Source of the DNA: Filomicrobium sp.
Lineage (GTDB): Bacteria > Pseudomonadota > Alphaproteobacteria > Rhizobiales > Hyphomicrobiaceae
Length of the DNA: 64,000 nucleotides
NCBI GenBank assembly: GCA_017792465.1
Contig: CP051234.1
Location: forward strand, 2,420,606 to 2,484,605
Direction: 5' to 3'
How positions within the stretch are numbered: position 1 is the first letter of the stretch; every line of letters begins with the position of its first letter. Positions 1-9,234 of the stretch are shown in pieces. Below the pieces are notes generated by a model, which made no database searches, was not told where the DNA came from, and worked only from the letters and a program-made list of their open reading frames with translations. Position numbers and translations under genes: made by a program.

Positions 1-465
1 GTGCAGCGCAGTTTGCACCTGGGAGATCGCCGATTCTGCAGAGCGCGTTGCCTCGCCGCGGCTTTCGAGAACCTTCCAATAGAAACCGAAACCGAAGCCG
101 ACCGAGATCATCGTCAGGAACAGGTATCCGACGACGTAGACAACCTTGGTGGTGAAATGAACGGGGCTGAAGATCTGGTCCAACAGCCAGATGATCATCG
201 TCATCAGCATGGCGACCGAGAAGCCGATGATGATTTTGTGCACGAGCGGAAGGTCGCCCATGTTGGACTGGATGAGTTCGAGCATGCCGACGTAGGTCGC
301 TACCCACGAGAGGGCGCCGAGACCGAAAACGAGGAAGACTTTCTTCCAGTCGCGCGGCTCAGGCTCGGGTTCGTGCCAATCGCCGCCGTGGCGACCTCCC
401 AAACCCTTGTCACCAAGCGTCAAGGTCGGTTCGCGGCGGGTCGACAGTGTGTCACCGATTGCCAT
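1..465 (-). CDS. membrane protein of unknown function, N-terminal part (runs off the window)
   Basis: Read on the minus strand from ATG at 465, the frame stays open for 155 codons to the window edge, so only the N-terminus is present. A polar head (starting MAIGDTLSTRREP, with an EPEPEPRDW stretch) is followed by a membrane segment (FLVFGLGALSWVATYVGML), a second (IIIGFSVAMLMTMIIWLL) and a third (VVYVVGYLFLTMISVGFGF). A polar segment follows (KVLESRGEATRSAESAISQ) that could begin a coiled coil. The sharp polar/hydrophobic alternation argues that this frame is real rather than the plus-strand frame over the same bases. I do not recognise the family. It is divergent from nothing nearby and lies 418 bases from the PBP gene. 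Confidence 0.6.
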   Translation of the reverse strand, partial: MAIGDTLSTRREPTLTLGDKGLGGRHGGDWHEPEPEPRDWKKVFLVFGLGALSWVATYVGMLELIQSNMGDLPLVHKIIIGFSVAMLMTMIIWLLDQIFSPVHFTTKVVYVVGYLFLTMISVGFGFGFYWKVLESRGEATRSAESAISQVQTALH

Positions 466-883
466 GGGTCGTACATCCAGTTTGTCACGCCAGATGCCGA
501 AGCATCGAAGAACCCGTCATGGCCTTCGTCTCGTCACGCTTCACACTGTTTTACGCAGACGTTGAAACGCGATTGCTCAACCCGCGTCATAGACGCCAAG
601 TTGAGGCTCCCCAGCAGACGATCGGCCGAACAAGATCCGGCGTGAGAGTGTTGCCTCTTTCACTGGAGCTCAGATGCGCAAAGCAAAAAACGCCGCCACT
701 TGCCTTCACTAAACTCCCAGTCTTCTGGGTAGTGCCGGTTTTGGGCTTGAGGACGGCGCGAATGTGACGCAAACGGGCCACTGTCAATAACAGGAGATGA
801 ACGAAGGTTGTTTAGCCGTTCAGGTTAGGTCGCTCTCTCTGCGAAAAGGGCTCCTCAAAGATCGCGATTGGCGTGTGGAAAAT
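466..883. other. intergenic stretch, nothing recognised
   Basis: No convincing gene, RNA or terminator was seen between the start of the partial membrane gene and the stop of the PBP gene. Short open frames here have no recognisable sequence and overlap one another. The stretch presumably carries the promoter of the leftward membrane gene. Confidence 0.4.
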
Positions 884-3388
884 TCAGTTGAAGCCGAAGA
901 TCCGGCTGCGCTCTTTTTCAGGCAGCGCGCGCCAGCCTGAGGTCTTGGCGCCGGCTGATCCGGTCGTTGTACTGATGCGACGCGGCTGGCGGGGCAGAAG
1001 ATCGGGGCGTGGGTTGGCCTTGGCATCGGCAGCCAATTCGGGGAGCAGAGCGGCCAGCAACGGGGCTGCGGCCTGCGAAGAATGAACCGATCGCGCCCAT
1101 GGGTTGGACGCCGACCCGGTGCCGACGACGACGACATAAGAATAAGCGGCACCGTTGGCGAACTGCAGTCCGCCCGACACCCAGGCATCGACCGTCGCGT
1201 CCGGATCGAGCGTCACCTGTGTGCCCGTCTTGGCGAAATGCAAGCGCAGATCGGAGCGGCGATCGGCGCACCACTTGGACAGGCTTTTCAACGTTCCGTG
1301 CGAAGTCTTGTTGGCCCGATAGCACAACGGCGACTGGAGCAGCGTCTTCAGAAGCCCCTTGGCGCGCGGCGAGACCACGGTCTTGGGTTGCAGTGCCGTC
1401 GCGATCTGATCGACCGAACGACCTTCCGTCTCCGACAGACCTGTCTCCTCGTAGTGGCCGATCAAAGTCGGTTGGCCGACCGGTGTGGTATCGCGACTGA
1501 TCAACGAATTCAGAATGACCGACGACATCTGGTGGACGCGGCGCGGCGAACCTGAGATCTGCCCCAACACGACAGCCGTCGAAGGTGGCGTGCCCTCGCC
1601 GCTGGCATTCTTGGGGGGCATGTTGAAGCCGAGCTTGTCGATGATCCTGCGAATGCGCTTCTGGCCGACCCTCGCTGTGCGCGTCAGCAATGGATTGTTC
1701 AGCGAGCAGGCAAAAGAGACGATGGCCTTGCGGCCGCGGCGCAGGTTGCCTTTGTGGCGGCAGGTTTCAAGCCCGCGATCGGGGGCTTCGGTATCGACGT
1801 ATAACGTGTCGGGCGTATCTCGGCCTTCGTTGGCAATGGCCATGGCGGCGATCATCTTGCCAACCGAAGCAATCATGCGTGGCTCTTTCTTGCGCACGTA
1901 GTAGCCGGTGTTCGGATCACGTGCGATGGGCGAGCCGAAATAGCTCGCCGTCGCGGTATTCTCGAAATAGCGGACGATGTGCCCGTCGGCGTCGGCGGCG
2001 ACAACCGCGACATGCGGCAATTCCAGCGCGGCATTGGCGGCGCGCTGAGGGTCGAGCGAAAAGCGCGGGTCGATCTTGCCGGCGAGCTTTTCGTTCAGCT
2101 TCTTGAGTTCGCCCTGCATGACGTCGGTGAAGTGCAGGTTCTCACCGACCTCGAAGCTGGTCTCGATGCCGCGGACATGATTGCGCCAGTCAAAGCCGTA
2201 GATCTGCTTCATCTCTTCGCGCAGGCCATAGCGCGCGCCGCCTAACAGCGTGTTGGCGCGGATGACGGGATTGGCGCGCGCGCGGGCGGCCAATTTCGGT
2301 GAGAGAGTTTCGAGTGTGCGGTCGAGGCCTGGCTGGACGTGCGGATCGGGCGGGCCGCCGGCAAGACCGATGAGTTCGAAGACCACCGCGGAGCGCTCCG
2401 CGTCGTCTTCGAGCAGTTCTTCAGCGCACTTTCTGGCGCGCACTTCGGTGATATAGCGCCAACGATCGAGGCGGACCTTGTTCAGATTTTCGCTGCCTTC
2501 AAGCAGGATGATAGGCTTGTTGACGGCAGAGGCCAGAACGAGTTGCTCGGCGATGGAAAGATCCTTGGCCTCTTTGGCGAAGACGATGCGGCTTGCCAGT
2601 TCGACGCCATGGAGCGAGGTCCCGCCGGTTCTCTGCGCCAGCCACAGATGATTGGCGGCCCACTGCTTCAACCGGGTCTGATCGCCGCCCGACGTCAGTT
2701 CGAAATAAATAACGGGCGCCAGCCACCATTCGGCCAGTTTGCGTTTCATTTTGGCGAACGCGCCTTCACTGCGGTGCGGAGGCGTCTTGTAGATCACGCG
2801 GGCGAACTGCATCGGCAGGGTCGAACCGCCGACGCCGAAAGATGGGCGGCCGCGCGCGATTGAGCGCGTCAGCGTCGAATAAGGGATCTTGAGAACGCCG
2901 AGCAGATCGATGCCGAAGGGATTGAGAGCGGTGCCGATGTAGCGGTCTTCATGGTAGGTGAGGCAGCGCCAATAGTAATCCGGGACCGTCTTTACGGGGA
3001 TCGACTTATGATCGGGGTTCGAGGTGTAGTCGCCCAGATCAATGGCTTCGCCGGTCCAGTTGACGTCCTGCTTACTATCGAGGCGCGGATCGAACGTGCC
3101 GACGAAGTTGCCCTTCTTGTCGTAGATGGCAGTTGCCAGCCAGCGCTCAGCGTCGTAGCGCAATTTCTCGGACATATAAAGTTGGCCGGTCATCCCGCGG
3201 ATCGGCGCGATGACGTAAACCAGCAGCAGCGCGAAGACGACGTATCCGACCGCAGCCAAAATGACATAGCGCAAGGCGCCGAGGCGCGGGTTGAAAGCCA
3301 CCCACTCGGTGAAAAAAGCGGCGATGCGCACCGGTACAGCAACGATCAGCTCGATCGTTCGCATCAGAAATTTGGCAATCTCTAGCAT
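884..3388 (-). CDS. class A penicillin-binding protein-like transglycosylase/transpeptidase
   Basis: Bifunctional murein synthase of the inner membrane, 834 aa from ATG 3388. This start gives a protein beginning MLEIAKFLMRTIELIVAV; the longer open frame to 3622 adds an unlikely basic stretch. One membrane anchor lies near residues 35-60 (VILAAVGYVVFALLLVYVI). The glycosyltransferase part shows a divergent EDRYIG motif, GGSTLPMQFAR where the family usually has GGSTITQQLAKN, and RKLAEWW. The transpeptidase part shows the serine tetrad SVGK, SLN and KTGT, so the penicillin-binding site looks intact. The second class A PBP in this window (23776-26073) has canonical motifs, so this copy is the divergent one. 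It lies downstream of phoB in the same direction with a 320-base gap, so it is probably transcribed separately. Confidence 0.85.
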   Translation of the reverse strand: MLEIAKFLMRTIELIVAVPVRIAAFFTEWVAFNPRLGALRYVILAAVGYVVFALLLVYVIAPIRGMTGQLYMSEKLRYDAERWLATAIYDKKGNFVGTFDPRLDSKQDVNWTGEAIDLGDYTSNPDHKSIPVKTVPDYYWRCLTYHEDRYIGTALNPFGIDLLGVLKIPYSTLTRSIARGRPSFGVGGSTLPMQFARVIYKTPPHRSEGAFAKMKRKLAEWWLAPVIYFELTSGGDQTRLKQWAANHLWLAQRTGGTSLHGVELASRIVFAKEAKDLSIAEQLVLASAVNKPIILLEGSENLNKVRLDRWRYITEVRARKCAEELLEDDAERSAVVFELIGLAGGPPDPHVQPGLDRTLETLSPKLAARARANPVIRANTLLGGARYGLREEMKQIYGFDWRNHVRGIETSFEVGENLHFTDVMQGELKKLNEKLAGKIDPRFSLDPQRAANAALELPHVAVVAADADGHIVRYFENTATASYFGSPIARDPNTGYYVRKKEPRMIASVGKMIAAMAIANEGRDTPDTLYVDTEAPDRGLETCRHKGNLRRGRKAIVSFACSLNNPLLTRTARVGQKRIRRIIDKLGFNMPPKNASGEGTPPSTAVVLGQISGSPRRVHQMSSVILNSLISRDTTPVGQPTLIGHYEETGLSETEGRSVDQIATALQPKTVVSPRAKGLLKTLLQSPLCYRANKTSHGTLKSLSKWCADRRSDLRLHFAKTGTQVTLDPDATVDAWVSGGLQFANGAAYSYVVVVGTGSASNPWARSVHSSQAAAPLLAALLPELAADAKANPRPDLLPRQPRRISTTTGSAGAKTSGWRALPEKERSRIFGFN

Positions 3389-3711
3389 TGCCCCCGCTTC
3401 TTGCCTTGAGACGGTGCGTTTGGGCAGGCGATCCGGACTGAGCTGCTTATTTCCGTCGGCGGGGCAGGCAAGAAAACCGTCCGAGTTGCCGTTCGGACTT
3501 TTCACTTCGACCGAGGCGAAACAAGCTGGCACGGTCCGTCGAGCGTCCCGGCACAAATGCACCACGAAGTGATAAGCGGTTAGCGATCCAATGTGGCGCG
3601 CTCGCGGCCCGATCGCGGCCAAATTACCGATCGCATTGAATTTCTGGGAGAATCTGAGTGTCGCGCGGTGTCAGTCCGATGGCCGGGACGGGCCGGTCGA
3701 GCTGACACATT
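3389..3711. other. intergenic stretch between phoB and the PBP gene, with a GC-rich inverted repeat
   Basis: No gene is supported. Around 3668-3707 a long imperfect hairpin can be drawn (outer arms TGTCAG and CTGACA, inner arms GGCC/GGCC). It sits just after the phoB stop and might act as a terminator, but no T-run follows on the minus strand. Confidence 0.35.
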
Positions 3712-4404
3712 CTAGGAATTGCGCTCGCCAAAAACGTAGCCCGCCCCGCGGACGGTGCGGATCGGATCGCGCTCCTTACCGCGAATGAGCGCTTTGCGTA
3801 GGCGGCCGATGTGAACATCGACCGTGCGTTCGTCGACGAAAGCGTCGCTTCCCCAGACGCCATCGAGCAACTGCGTGCGCGACAGAACGCGGCCGGGGCT
3901 TTCCATCAGATACTCAAGCAGACGGAACTCGGTCGGACCAAGGTGGATTTCGCGCAAGCCGCGGGTCACCTTGTGGGCGGCGCGGTCGAGTTCGATATCA
4001 CCGGCGCGCAAGACTTCCGCCATGCGATCTGGGACGGCGCGGCGCAGAATGGCTTTAACGCGCGCCATCAATTCAGGAACCGAGAACGGCTTGGTGACGT
4101 AGTCATCGGCGCCGGTATTTAGCCCGCGGATACGGTCGGCCTCTTCGCCGCGTGCAGTCAGCATGAGGATCGGCAGATTGCGGGTCTCGGGCTTGGAGCG
4201 CAATCGGCGGCACAGCTCAATGCCGGACACAGACGGCAGGCTCCAATCGAGAATGATCAGATCTGGCGTTTCTTCGGCGACCATGATCTCGGCTTCTTCA
4301 CCGGATTCGCAGGCCGACACCTTGAAGCCTTCAGCCTCAAAGTTGTAGCGGAGCAGTTCGCTAATGGCTTGCTCATCCTCAACAATGAGAAGCTTCGCAG
4401 TCAT
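3712..4404 (-). CDS. phoB: phosphate regulon response regulator PhoB
   Basis: OmpR-class DNA-binding regulator, 230 aa, which fits PhoB (about 229). I chose ATG 4404 (MTAKLLIVEDEQ), the normal family start, over an upstream in-frame ATG. The receiver domain has the acidic pair in VEDE, the phosphoacceptor Asp in LIILDWSLPSVSG, the switch Thr in MLTARG and the Lys in YVTKPF. The C-terminal winged helix ends with DVHIGRLRKAL and RTVRGAGYVF, typical of PhoB. It is the last gene of the leftward phoR-pst-phoU cassette and follows phoU by 88 bases. Phosphorylated PhoB is expected to bind the PHO box upstream of pstS in this window. Confidence 0.95.
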   Translation of the reverse strand: MTAKLLIVEDEQAISELLRYNFEAEGFKVSACESGEEAEIMVAEETPDLIILDWSLPSVSGIELCRRLRSKPETRNLPILMLTARGEEADRIRGLNTGADDYVTKPFSVPELMARVKAILRRAVPDRMAEVLRAGDIELDRAAHKVTRGLREIHLGPTEFRLLEYLMESPGRVLSRTQLLDGVWGSDAFVDERTVDVHIGRLRKALIRGKERDPIRTVRGAGYVFGERNS

Positions 4405-4492
4405 CGTCTGCAGTCCCGTTTTTTTGGCCAGCGGCGCATGAATTGTTTCGCCCATTTGCAATGGAGCTCCTCAGCTTCAATGCGGCTACCGA

Positions 4493-5221
4493 CTAGCCGG
4501 CGTCTTTTTCTTGGTCGGTCTTGATCAACGTGATGCTTGTCCGGTCGCCCTTCGGTCGCTGGTCGACGAGTTGCTCGCCAGTCACGAGGAAGTGCACCGT
4601 CTCTGCGATATTGGTCGTGTGGTCGCCGACGCGCTCGATGTTCTTGGCGCCGAACAGAAGGTGTGTCGACAGGCCGATGTTGCGCGGGTCTTCCATCATG
4701 TAGGTCAGGAGTTCGCGGAACAGCGAGTTATAGACGTCATCGATGTTGCGGTCCGAGCGCCAGACCGCGACGGCGCGTTCAGCATCGCGGTAGGCGTAGG
4801 CGTCGAGGACGTCTTTAAGCTGGCGCAGCGCCAGTTCAACGATATGGCGCAGGCCCGTCATCAGCGGCTTGGGGTGCGATTCATGGGCGATCGCAAGCGC
4901 GCGCTTGGCGATGTTCTTGCCCAGATCTCCGATGCGCTCCAGATCGGAAGCGATGCGCAACGCAGCGATGACGCGACGCAAGCTTTCCTGCTTGGGCTGG
5001 CGCTCGGAAATCGTATTGATGACCTGCGTCTCAATTTCGGTCTCAAGCGCGTCGATCTTGCGATCAAGTTCGACGACACGTTCGGCCAAGACCGGATCGC
5101 GCTGCTCAAGGGCGTCGAAGGCGAGGCCGAGCACGTGTTCGGCCAGCCCCCCCATTTCGGCGATCTTGTTGTCGAGGAAAGCGAGTTCCTCGACATAGCT
5201 TTTGTTGGCTTTATTGGGCAT
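4493..5221 (-). CDS. phoU: phosphate signalling complex protein PhoU
   Basis: Cytoplasmic all-helical protein that links the PstSCAB transporter to PhoR and represses the Pho response when phosphate is plentiful. The 242 aa length is normal. Two repeated three-helix PhoU domains are visible, with metal-binding-type motifs ERIGDLGKNIAKRA in the first repeat and ERVGDHTTNIAETVHFL in the second. Its position between pstB and phoB is the usual one. A 67-base gap separates it from pstB. Confidence 0.95.
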   Translation of the reverse strand: MPNKANKSYVEELAFLDNKIAEMGGLAEHVLGLAFDALEQRDPVLAERVVELDRKIDALETEIETQVINTISERQPKQESLRRVIAALRIASDLERIGDLGKNIAKRALAIAHESHPKPLMTGLRHIVELALRQLKDVLDAYAYRDAERAVAVWRSDRNIDDVYNSLFRELLTYMMEDPRNIGLSTHLLFGAKNIERVGDHTTNIAETVHFLVTGEQLVDQRPKGDRTSITLIKTDQEKDAG

Positions 5222-5288
5222 TCTTGTTCGCTTCTTCTTGCGCTATGCGGATCGGCCGCACCGCGGATCGCATCCCGTGCTCCCAGGC

Positions 5289-6101
5289 TTAGCCGAAGCG
5301 GCCGAAGATGTAGTCCTGCGTGCGCTTGTCTTGCGGATCTTCGAAGATCTGCTTGGTGTCACCATACTCCACCATATAGCCGATATGGAAGAAGGCCGTC
5401 TTGTCGGCGACGCGCTGCGCCTGCGCCATAGAGTGCGTCACGATCATGATCGTGTAGTTCTGGCGCAGCTCTAGCATCAGTTCTTCGACCTTTGCGGTGG
5501 CGATCGGGTCGAGTGCCGAGCAGGGCTCGTCCATCAAGATGACGTCGGGCTTGGTGGCAATGGCGCGGGCGATGCAAAGACGTTGCTGCTGGCCACCCGA
5601 CAGTCCGGTGCCAGGCTCGTGCAGGCGGTCCTTGACTTCGTTCCAGAGGCCGGCACGCTCAAGGCTTTCGGAAACGAGTTCGTCCAGGTCCGTCTTGTCG
5701 CGAACGAGGCCGTGGATCCGAGGCCCGTAAGCGATGTTGTCGAAGATCGACTTCGGGAACGGGTTGGGTTTTTGGAAAACCATGCCGACGCGTGCGCGCA
5801 GTTCGACGACGTCGAGGTCGGGATCGTAGATGTCCTGACCATCGATTTTGATCTCGCCGGTGACCCGGGCGATCGGGATGGTGTCGTTCATGCGGTTGAT
5901 GCAGCGCAGATACGTGGACTTACCACAGCCCGACGGGCCGATGAGCGCGGTCACCGCATTGCGCGGAACGTCAAGGTTGACGTCGAACAGCGCCTGCTTC
6001 TCGCCGTAGAAAACACAGACGTCCTTCGAGGTGACCTTGGGATCGTCAACTGCCGACCGGATGATGGCCGAAGATGCTGGCGTTGCGACTTGCTGATCCA
6101 T
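5289..6101 (-). CDS. pstB: phosphate ABC transporter ATPase PstB
   Basis: ATPase that powers high-affinity phosphate uptake, 270 aa from ATG 6101 ([11 protein letters not shown]). An AAGGA ribosome-binding site lies just upstream; the longer frame to 6122 would start inside the pstA end. The Walker A is [19 protein letters not shown], the signature [14 protein letters not shown], the Walker [14 protein letters not shown], and the switch His is in [15 protein letters not shown] and the C-terminal YIFGRFG are characteristic of PstB. The start lies 15 bases inside the 3' end of pstA, suggesting translational coupling. Confidence 0.97.
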   Translation of the reverse strand: MDQQVATPASSAIIRSAVDDPKVTSKDVCVFYGEKQALFDVNLDVPRNAVTALIGPSGCGKSTYLRCINRMNDTIPIARVTGEIKIDGQDIYDPDLDVVELRARVGMVFQKPNPFPKSIFDNIAYGPRIHGLVRDKTDLDELVSESLERAGLWNEVKDRLHEPGTGLSGGQQQRLCIARAIATKPDVILMDEPCSALDPIATAKVEELMLELRQNYTIMIVTHSMAQAQRVADKTAFFHIGYMVEYGDTKQIFEDPQDKRTQDYIFGRFG

Positions 6102-6115
6102 AATTGGCGATCCTT

Positions 6116-7435
6116 TTACCATTTTCTTTCAAAGCGGCGGCGCAAGTAGACCGCGGCCGCATTCATGACGAACAGGAACAACAGGAGTACGAGAGTCGCG
6201 CCCATTGTTCTTTCGACGAATCCGCGTTCAGCGGAACTCGCCCACATGTAAATTTGCACCGGTAGAGCCGTTGCCGGGTCCATCGGCGTGACGGGGTAGT
6301 CGACGACGAAGGCGACGAGACCGATCATCAACAGCGGGGCGGTTTCACCCAGAGCCTGGACAAGACCGATGATCGTGCCGGTCAAAATGCCGGGCAGTGC
6401 CAACGGCAGAACGTGGTGGAAGAGCGCCTGCATCCTGGACGCACCGACACCTAGAGCCGCTTCGCGGATTGATGGCGGCACGGCGCGGATGGCGGCCCGC
6501 GTTGCGATGATCACCGTTGGCAGCGTCATCAGCGACAGAACCAGACCACCGACCAGCGAAGCTGAGCGCGGCAGACCCATAAAGTTGATGAAGATCGCAA
6601 GGCCGAGGAGACCGAACACGATCGATGGAACGGCAGCGAGGTTGTTAATATTGACCTCGATGATGTCCGTCAGCGTGTTCTTGGGCGCGAACTCCTCCAG
6701 ATAGGCTGCTGCTGCGACGCCGATCGGCACTGCGACGAGGGCCACGATCAGCATCATGAAGAAGGAGCCGATGATTGCGACACCCAAACCGGCGGTCTCA
6801 GGCTGGCTTGAAGCGCCGAATGTGAAGAGGCCCCAGTTGAACTTCTTCTCAAGGCGACCTTCTTCCACCAGCTTATCAACCCAGGCAACCTGGCGATTGT
6901 CGAGTTGGCGGCGCGCTTCCGGCACATCGCGGTCGATCGAGCCCTTCAATAGAGCATCGACGTTGTCGCTGGCCAGAAGCCAGATTGGAACGGTTTGTCC
7001 GATGCGCGAGCGGTCTGCCTCAATGACGTCGCGGATCTGCGTGTCGATGCCGCGTGAGAGAAGCTCCTTCAACTTGCGCTTCTCAGGACGGCCGGGCTTC
7101 TCGATGCCCAACGCATTTTGCAAGGCGTCGCGGCCAAGCTTGGCGTAGTTGGCAAGACGGATCGCCTTGTCGCTGACGTTGCCATCAGCGTCGGTGAACT
7201 CGGATTTGTCGAGGGTCACATCGAGCCGGATGCTGGACTGCAGGAAGGCGGTCCAGCCCTGCGAAATGATCGACGTGAAGAGCACGACGAGGAAGAACAG
7301 AGCCACCATGATCGCGGCCAGGCCGTAAGCCTGGAAGCGGCGCTCGGCGGAATAACGACGGCGCAGCAACGCCGGGTCATTGAGCTGTCTGCTGCTTGCC
7401 GCAGCGGGAGAGGAGATTGTGTCCTGAGTGGCCAT
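6116..7435 (-). CDS. pstA: phosphate ABC transporter permease PstA
   Basis: Inner-membrane permease subunit, 439 aa. This is longer than short PstA proteins because of the N-terminal periplasmic extension (DUF3333 type) common in proteobacterial PstA. After a first membrane segment ([17 protein letters not shown]) comes a soluble region of roughly 150 residues, then about five more segments. The permease loop is [28 protein letters not shown], written here in overlapping parts: [13 protein letters not shown] and [14 protein letters not shown]. It overlaps the pstC stop by one base, so pstC and pstA are translationally coupled. Confidence 0.95.
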   Translation of the reverse strand: MATQDTISSPAAASSRQLNDPALLRRRYSAERRFQAYGLAAIMVALFFLVVLFTSIISQGWTAFLQSSIRLDVTLDKSEFTDADGNVSDKAIRLANYAKLGRDALQNALGIEKPGRPEKRKLKELLSRGIDTQIRDVIEADRSRIGQTVPIWLLASDNVDALLKGSIDRDVPEARRQLDNRQVAWVDKLVEEGRLEKKFNWGLFTFGASSQPETAGLGVAIIGSFFMMLIVALVAVPIGVAAAAYLEEFAPKNTLTDIIEVNINNLAAVPSIVFGLLGLAIFINFMGLPRSASLVGGLVLSLMTLPTVIIATRAAIRAVPPSIREAALGVGASRMQALFHHVLPLALPGILTGTIIGLVQALGETAPLLMIGLVAFVVDYPVTPMDPATALPVQIYMWASSAERGFVERTMGATLVLLLFLFVMNAAAVYLRRRFERKW

Positions 7436-8919
7436 CAGTCGTACTGCTCCCGATACTTGCGGACGATGTAAAGCGCGTAGATGTTGAGCACCAAGGTGAT
7501 CGCGAAGAGCGTCAGACCCAGCGCAAAGGCGACGAGCGTCTGCGGCGAGTTGAACTCAAGGTCGCCGGTCAACTGGCTGACGATCTTGACGGTGATGGTC
7601 GTCACCGGCTCGAACGGATTGAGCGTCAGGTTGGCGGCGATACCGGCCGCCAAGACGACGATCATGGTTTCGCCGATGGCGCGCGAGGCCGCCAGCATGA
7701 CCGCACCGACAATGCCGGGAAGTGCTGCAGGCAAGACCACCTTCTTAATCGTTTCCGACTTGGTTGCACCCAGTCCGTAGGACCCTTCGCGCAAGGCTTG
7801 GGGAACCGACGAGATGATGTCGTCCGACAGCGAGGAAACGAATGGGATGATCATGATCCCCATCACGATACCGGCCGTCAGCACAGACGATGCGGCAATG
7901 TCTAGACCAATCAGATCGCCGGTGTCGCGCAGGAATGGCCCGAAGGTTACCAGAGCGAAAAGACCGTAGACGATGGTCGGGATGCCAGCGAGGATCTCAA
8001 GCACCGGCTTGGCGAAGCCGCGCAGCTTGGGGCCGGCGTATTCGGACATGTAAATCGCAGCAAAAAGCCCGATGGGTACCGCGACAAGGAGCGCGACAAA
8101 GGAAATGAACAGCGTGCCCCAGAGCAGCGGGATCAAGCCGAATTGACCTTCAGCCCCGCTCAACTCGCGGCCAACCGAAGTGAAGCGCGGGTCCCAGACG
8201 GTGCCGAAGAAGAACTCGGCTGGAGGAACCTCGCTGAAGAAGTGGATGGTTTCGAAGAGCACCGAAAAGACGATGCCGACGGTCGTCAGGATGGCGACGG
8301 TCGAAGCCGCGATCAGCGTCCCCAGCACAACATTCTCGACCGTGTTGCGCGCTTTCAGTCGCGGGCGGATGCTGAAGTAGGAGTAGGCAAAGCCAAGAAC
8401 CGCCAGCAGGGCGGCGATGCCGGTGATCATCCAGCGGCTGTTTTGCTTGTAGATGACTTGGTCGTAACCGGCGCTGATGACATACGGCTCAGGCGTCGAG
8501 CCGAGCACCACGCCCTTTTCCTGCAAGATGTTCTGGGCATCCGTCATCGGCGCGAAACCAAGGCGCGCCTTTTCGACAACCTTGAATTCGTCCTCGCTCA
8601 GCTTCGGCAGACCTTCTGCAACCGATGCGATGCGACCCAATGCCAGCGACTTCAAAGCGTCCGGCTGGCTCTGGACGCTCTGAGGCAGATCTTTTTCGAC
8701 AAGGCTGCGAATGACTTGCGGTTCAGCGGCTGTCCAAATGAAAGTGATCAGCAGCGCCGGCAAAATCGTCCAGATCGCGGCGTAAGAGCCGTAGTAGCCT
8801 AAGCGAGAGTGCAGCTTGGAAACTTCACCCTTTACGGTCGCCCGCGCCTTGAACAGGCTGAGCAGGTATGCAGCGGCTGCCGCCGCCAGCAATCCGACCG
8901 TGATTAACCAGGTCGACAC
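7435..8919 (-). CDS. pstC: phosphate ABC transporter permease PstC
   Basis: Second permease subunit, 494 aa. I prefer the GTG start at 8919 (VSTWLITVGLL) because a GGGGGT ribosome-binding site lies just upstream and the first membrane helix then begins at once. The longer frame to 8961 adds a cysteine-rich stretch without a site. The N-terminal half has two membrane segments and an approximately 130-residue soluble region. The C-terminal half is the typical permease, with the loop LREGSYGLGATKSETIKKV and the segment AVMLAASRAIGETMIVVLAAG. It lies between pstS and pstA in the cassette. Confidence 0.93.
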   Translation of the reverse strand: MSTWLITVGLLAAAAAAYLLSLFKARATVKGEVSKLHSRLGYYGSYAAIWTILPALLITFIWTAAEPQVIRSLVEKDLPQSVQSQPDALKSLALGRIASVAEGLPKLSEDEFKVVEKARLGFAPMTDAQNILQEKGVVLGSTPEPYVISAGYDQVIYKQNSRWMITGIAALLAVLGFAYSYFSIRPRLKARNTVENVVLGTLIAASTVAILTTVGIVFSVLFETIHFFSEVPPAEFFFGTVWDPRFTSVGRELSGAEGQFGLIPLLWGTLFISFVALLVAVPIGLFAAIYMSEYAGPKLRGFAKPVLEILAGIPTIVYGLFALVTFGPFLRDTGDLIGLDIAASSVLTAGIVMGIMIIPFVSSLSDDIISSVPQALREGSYGLGATKSETIKKVVLPAALPGIVGAVMLAASRAIGETMIVVLAAGIAANLTLNPFEPVTTITVKIVSQLTGDLEFNSPQTLVAFALGLTLFAITLVLNIYALYIVRKYREQYD

Positions 8920-9201
8920 GTTACCCCCAATTCGCGCGCATCTGCACGCTTGCCATACCAAACTGCCGTTTTCGGCGCATTGATCTCGACCCTGTAGCCC
9001 CAGACCCGAGTTCGCCGATCAGTCTGTCTGCCGCATGGGATGAGAGACCCCACTTGACGTTGCCTGCGGACCAAACGCCGCTGCTATTTATTTTCGAGCG
9101 CAACGATATTCTTCATAGGTCTGAAAGACCTGATCCAGTCCGGCGGAAACCCAGAACGCCTGTGCGGTGTCCTGGGCTTCTTTTTTCAGCTCAAATGGAA
9201 A

Positions 9202-9223
9202 CGCACCGCTTTGGGACGGTGCG
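9202..9223 (-). terminator. stem-loop between pstS and pstC
   Basis: A hairpin with arms CGCACCG and CGGTGCG and an 8-base loop starts 12 bases after the pstS stop. On the minus strand it is followed by GTTTCCATTT, a modest T-run. Such a structure after a substrate-binding-protein gene usually lets PstS be made in excess over the membrane subunits, by partial termination or mRNA protection. The hairpin is seen; its effect is inferred. Confidence 0.6.
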
Positions 9224-9234
9224 CCTCCTGACAA

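Noticed and set aside
1-645. 214-aa plus-strand frame at the window start
   Set aside because: The minus strand encodes a protein with three clear membrane segments; the plus-strand sequence is polar and featureless.
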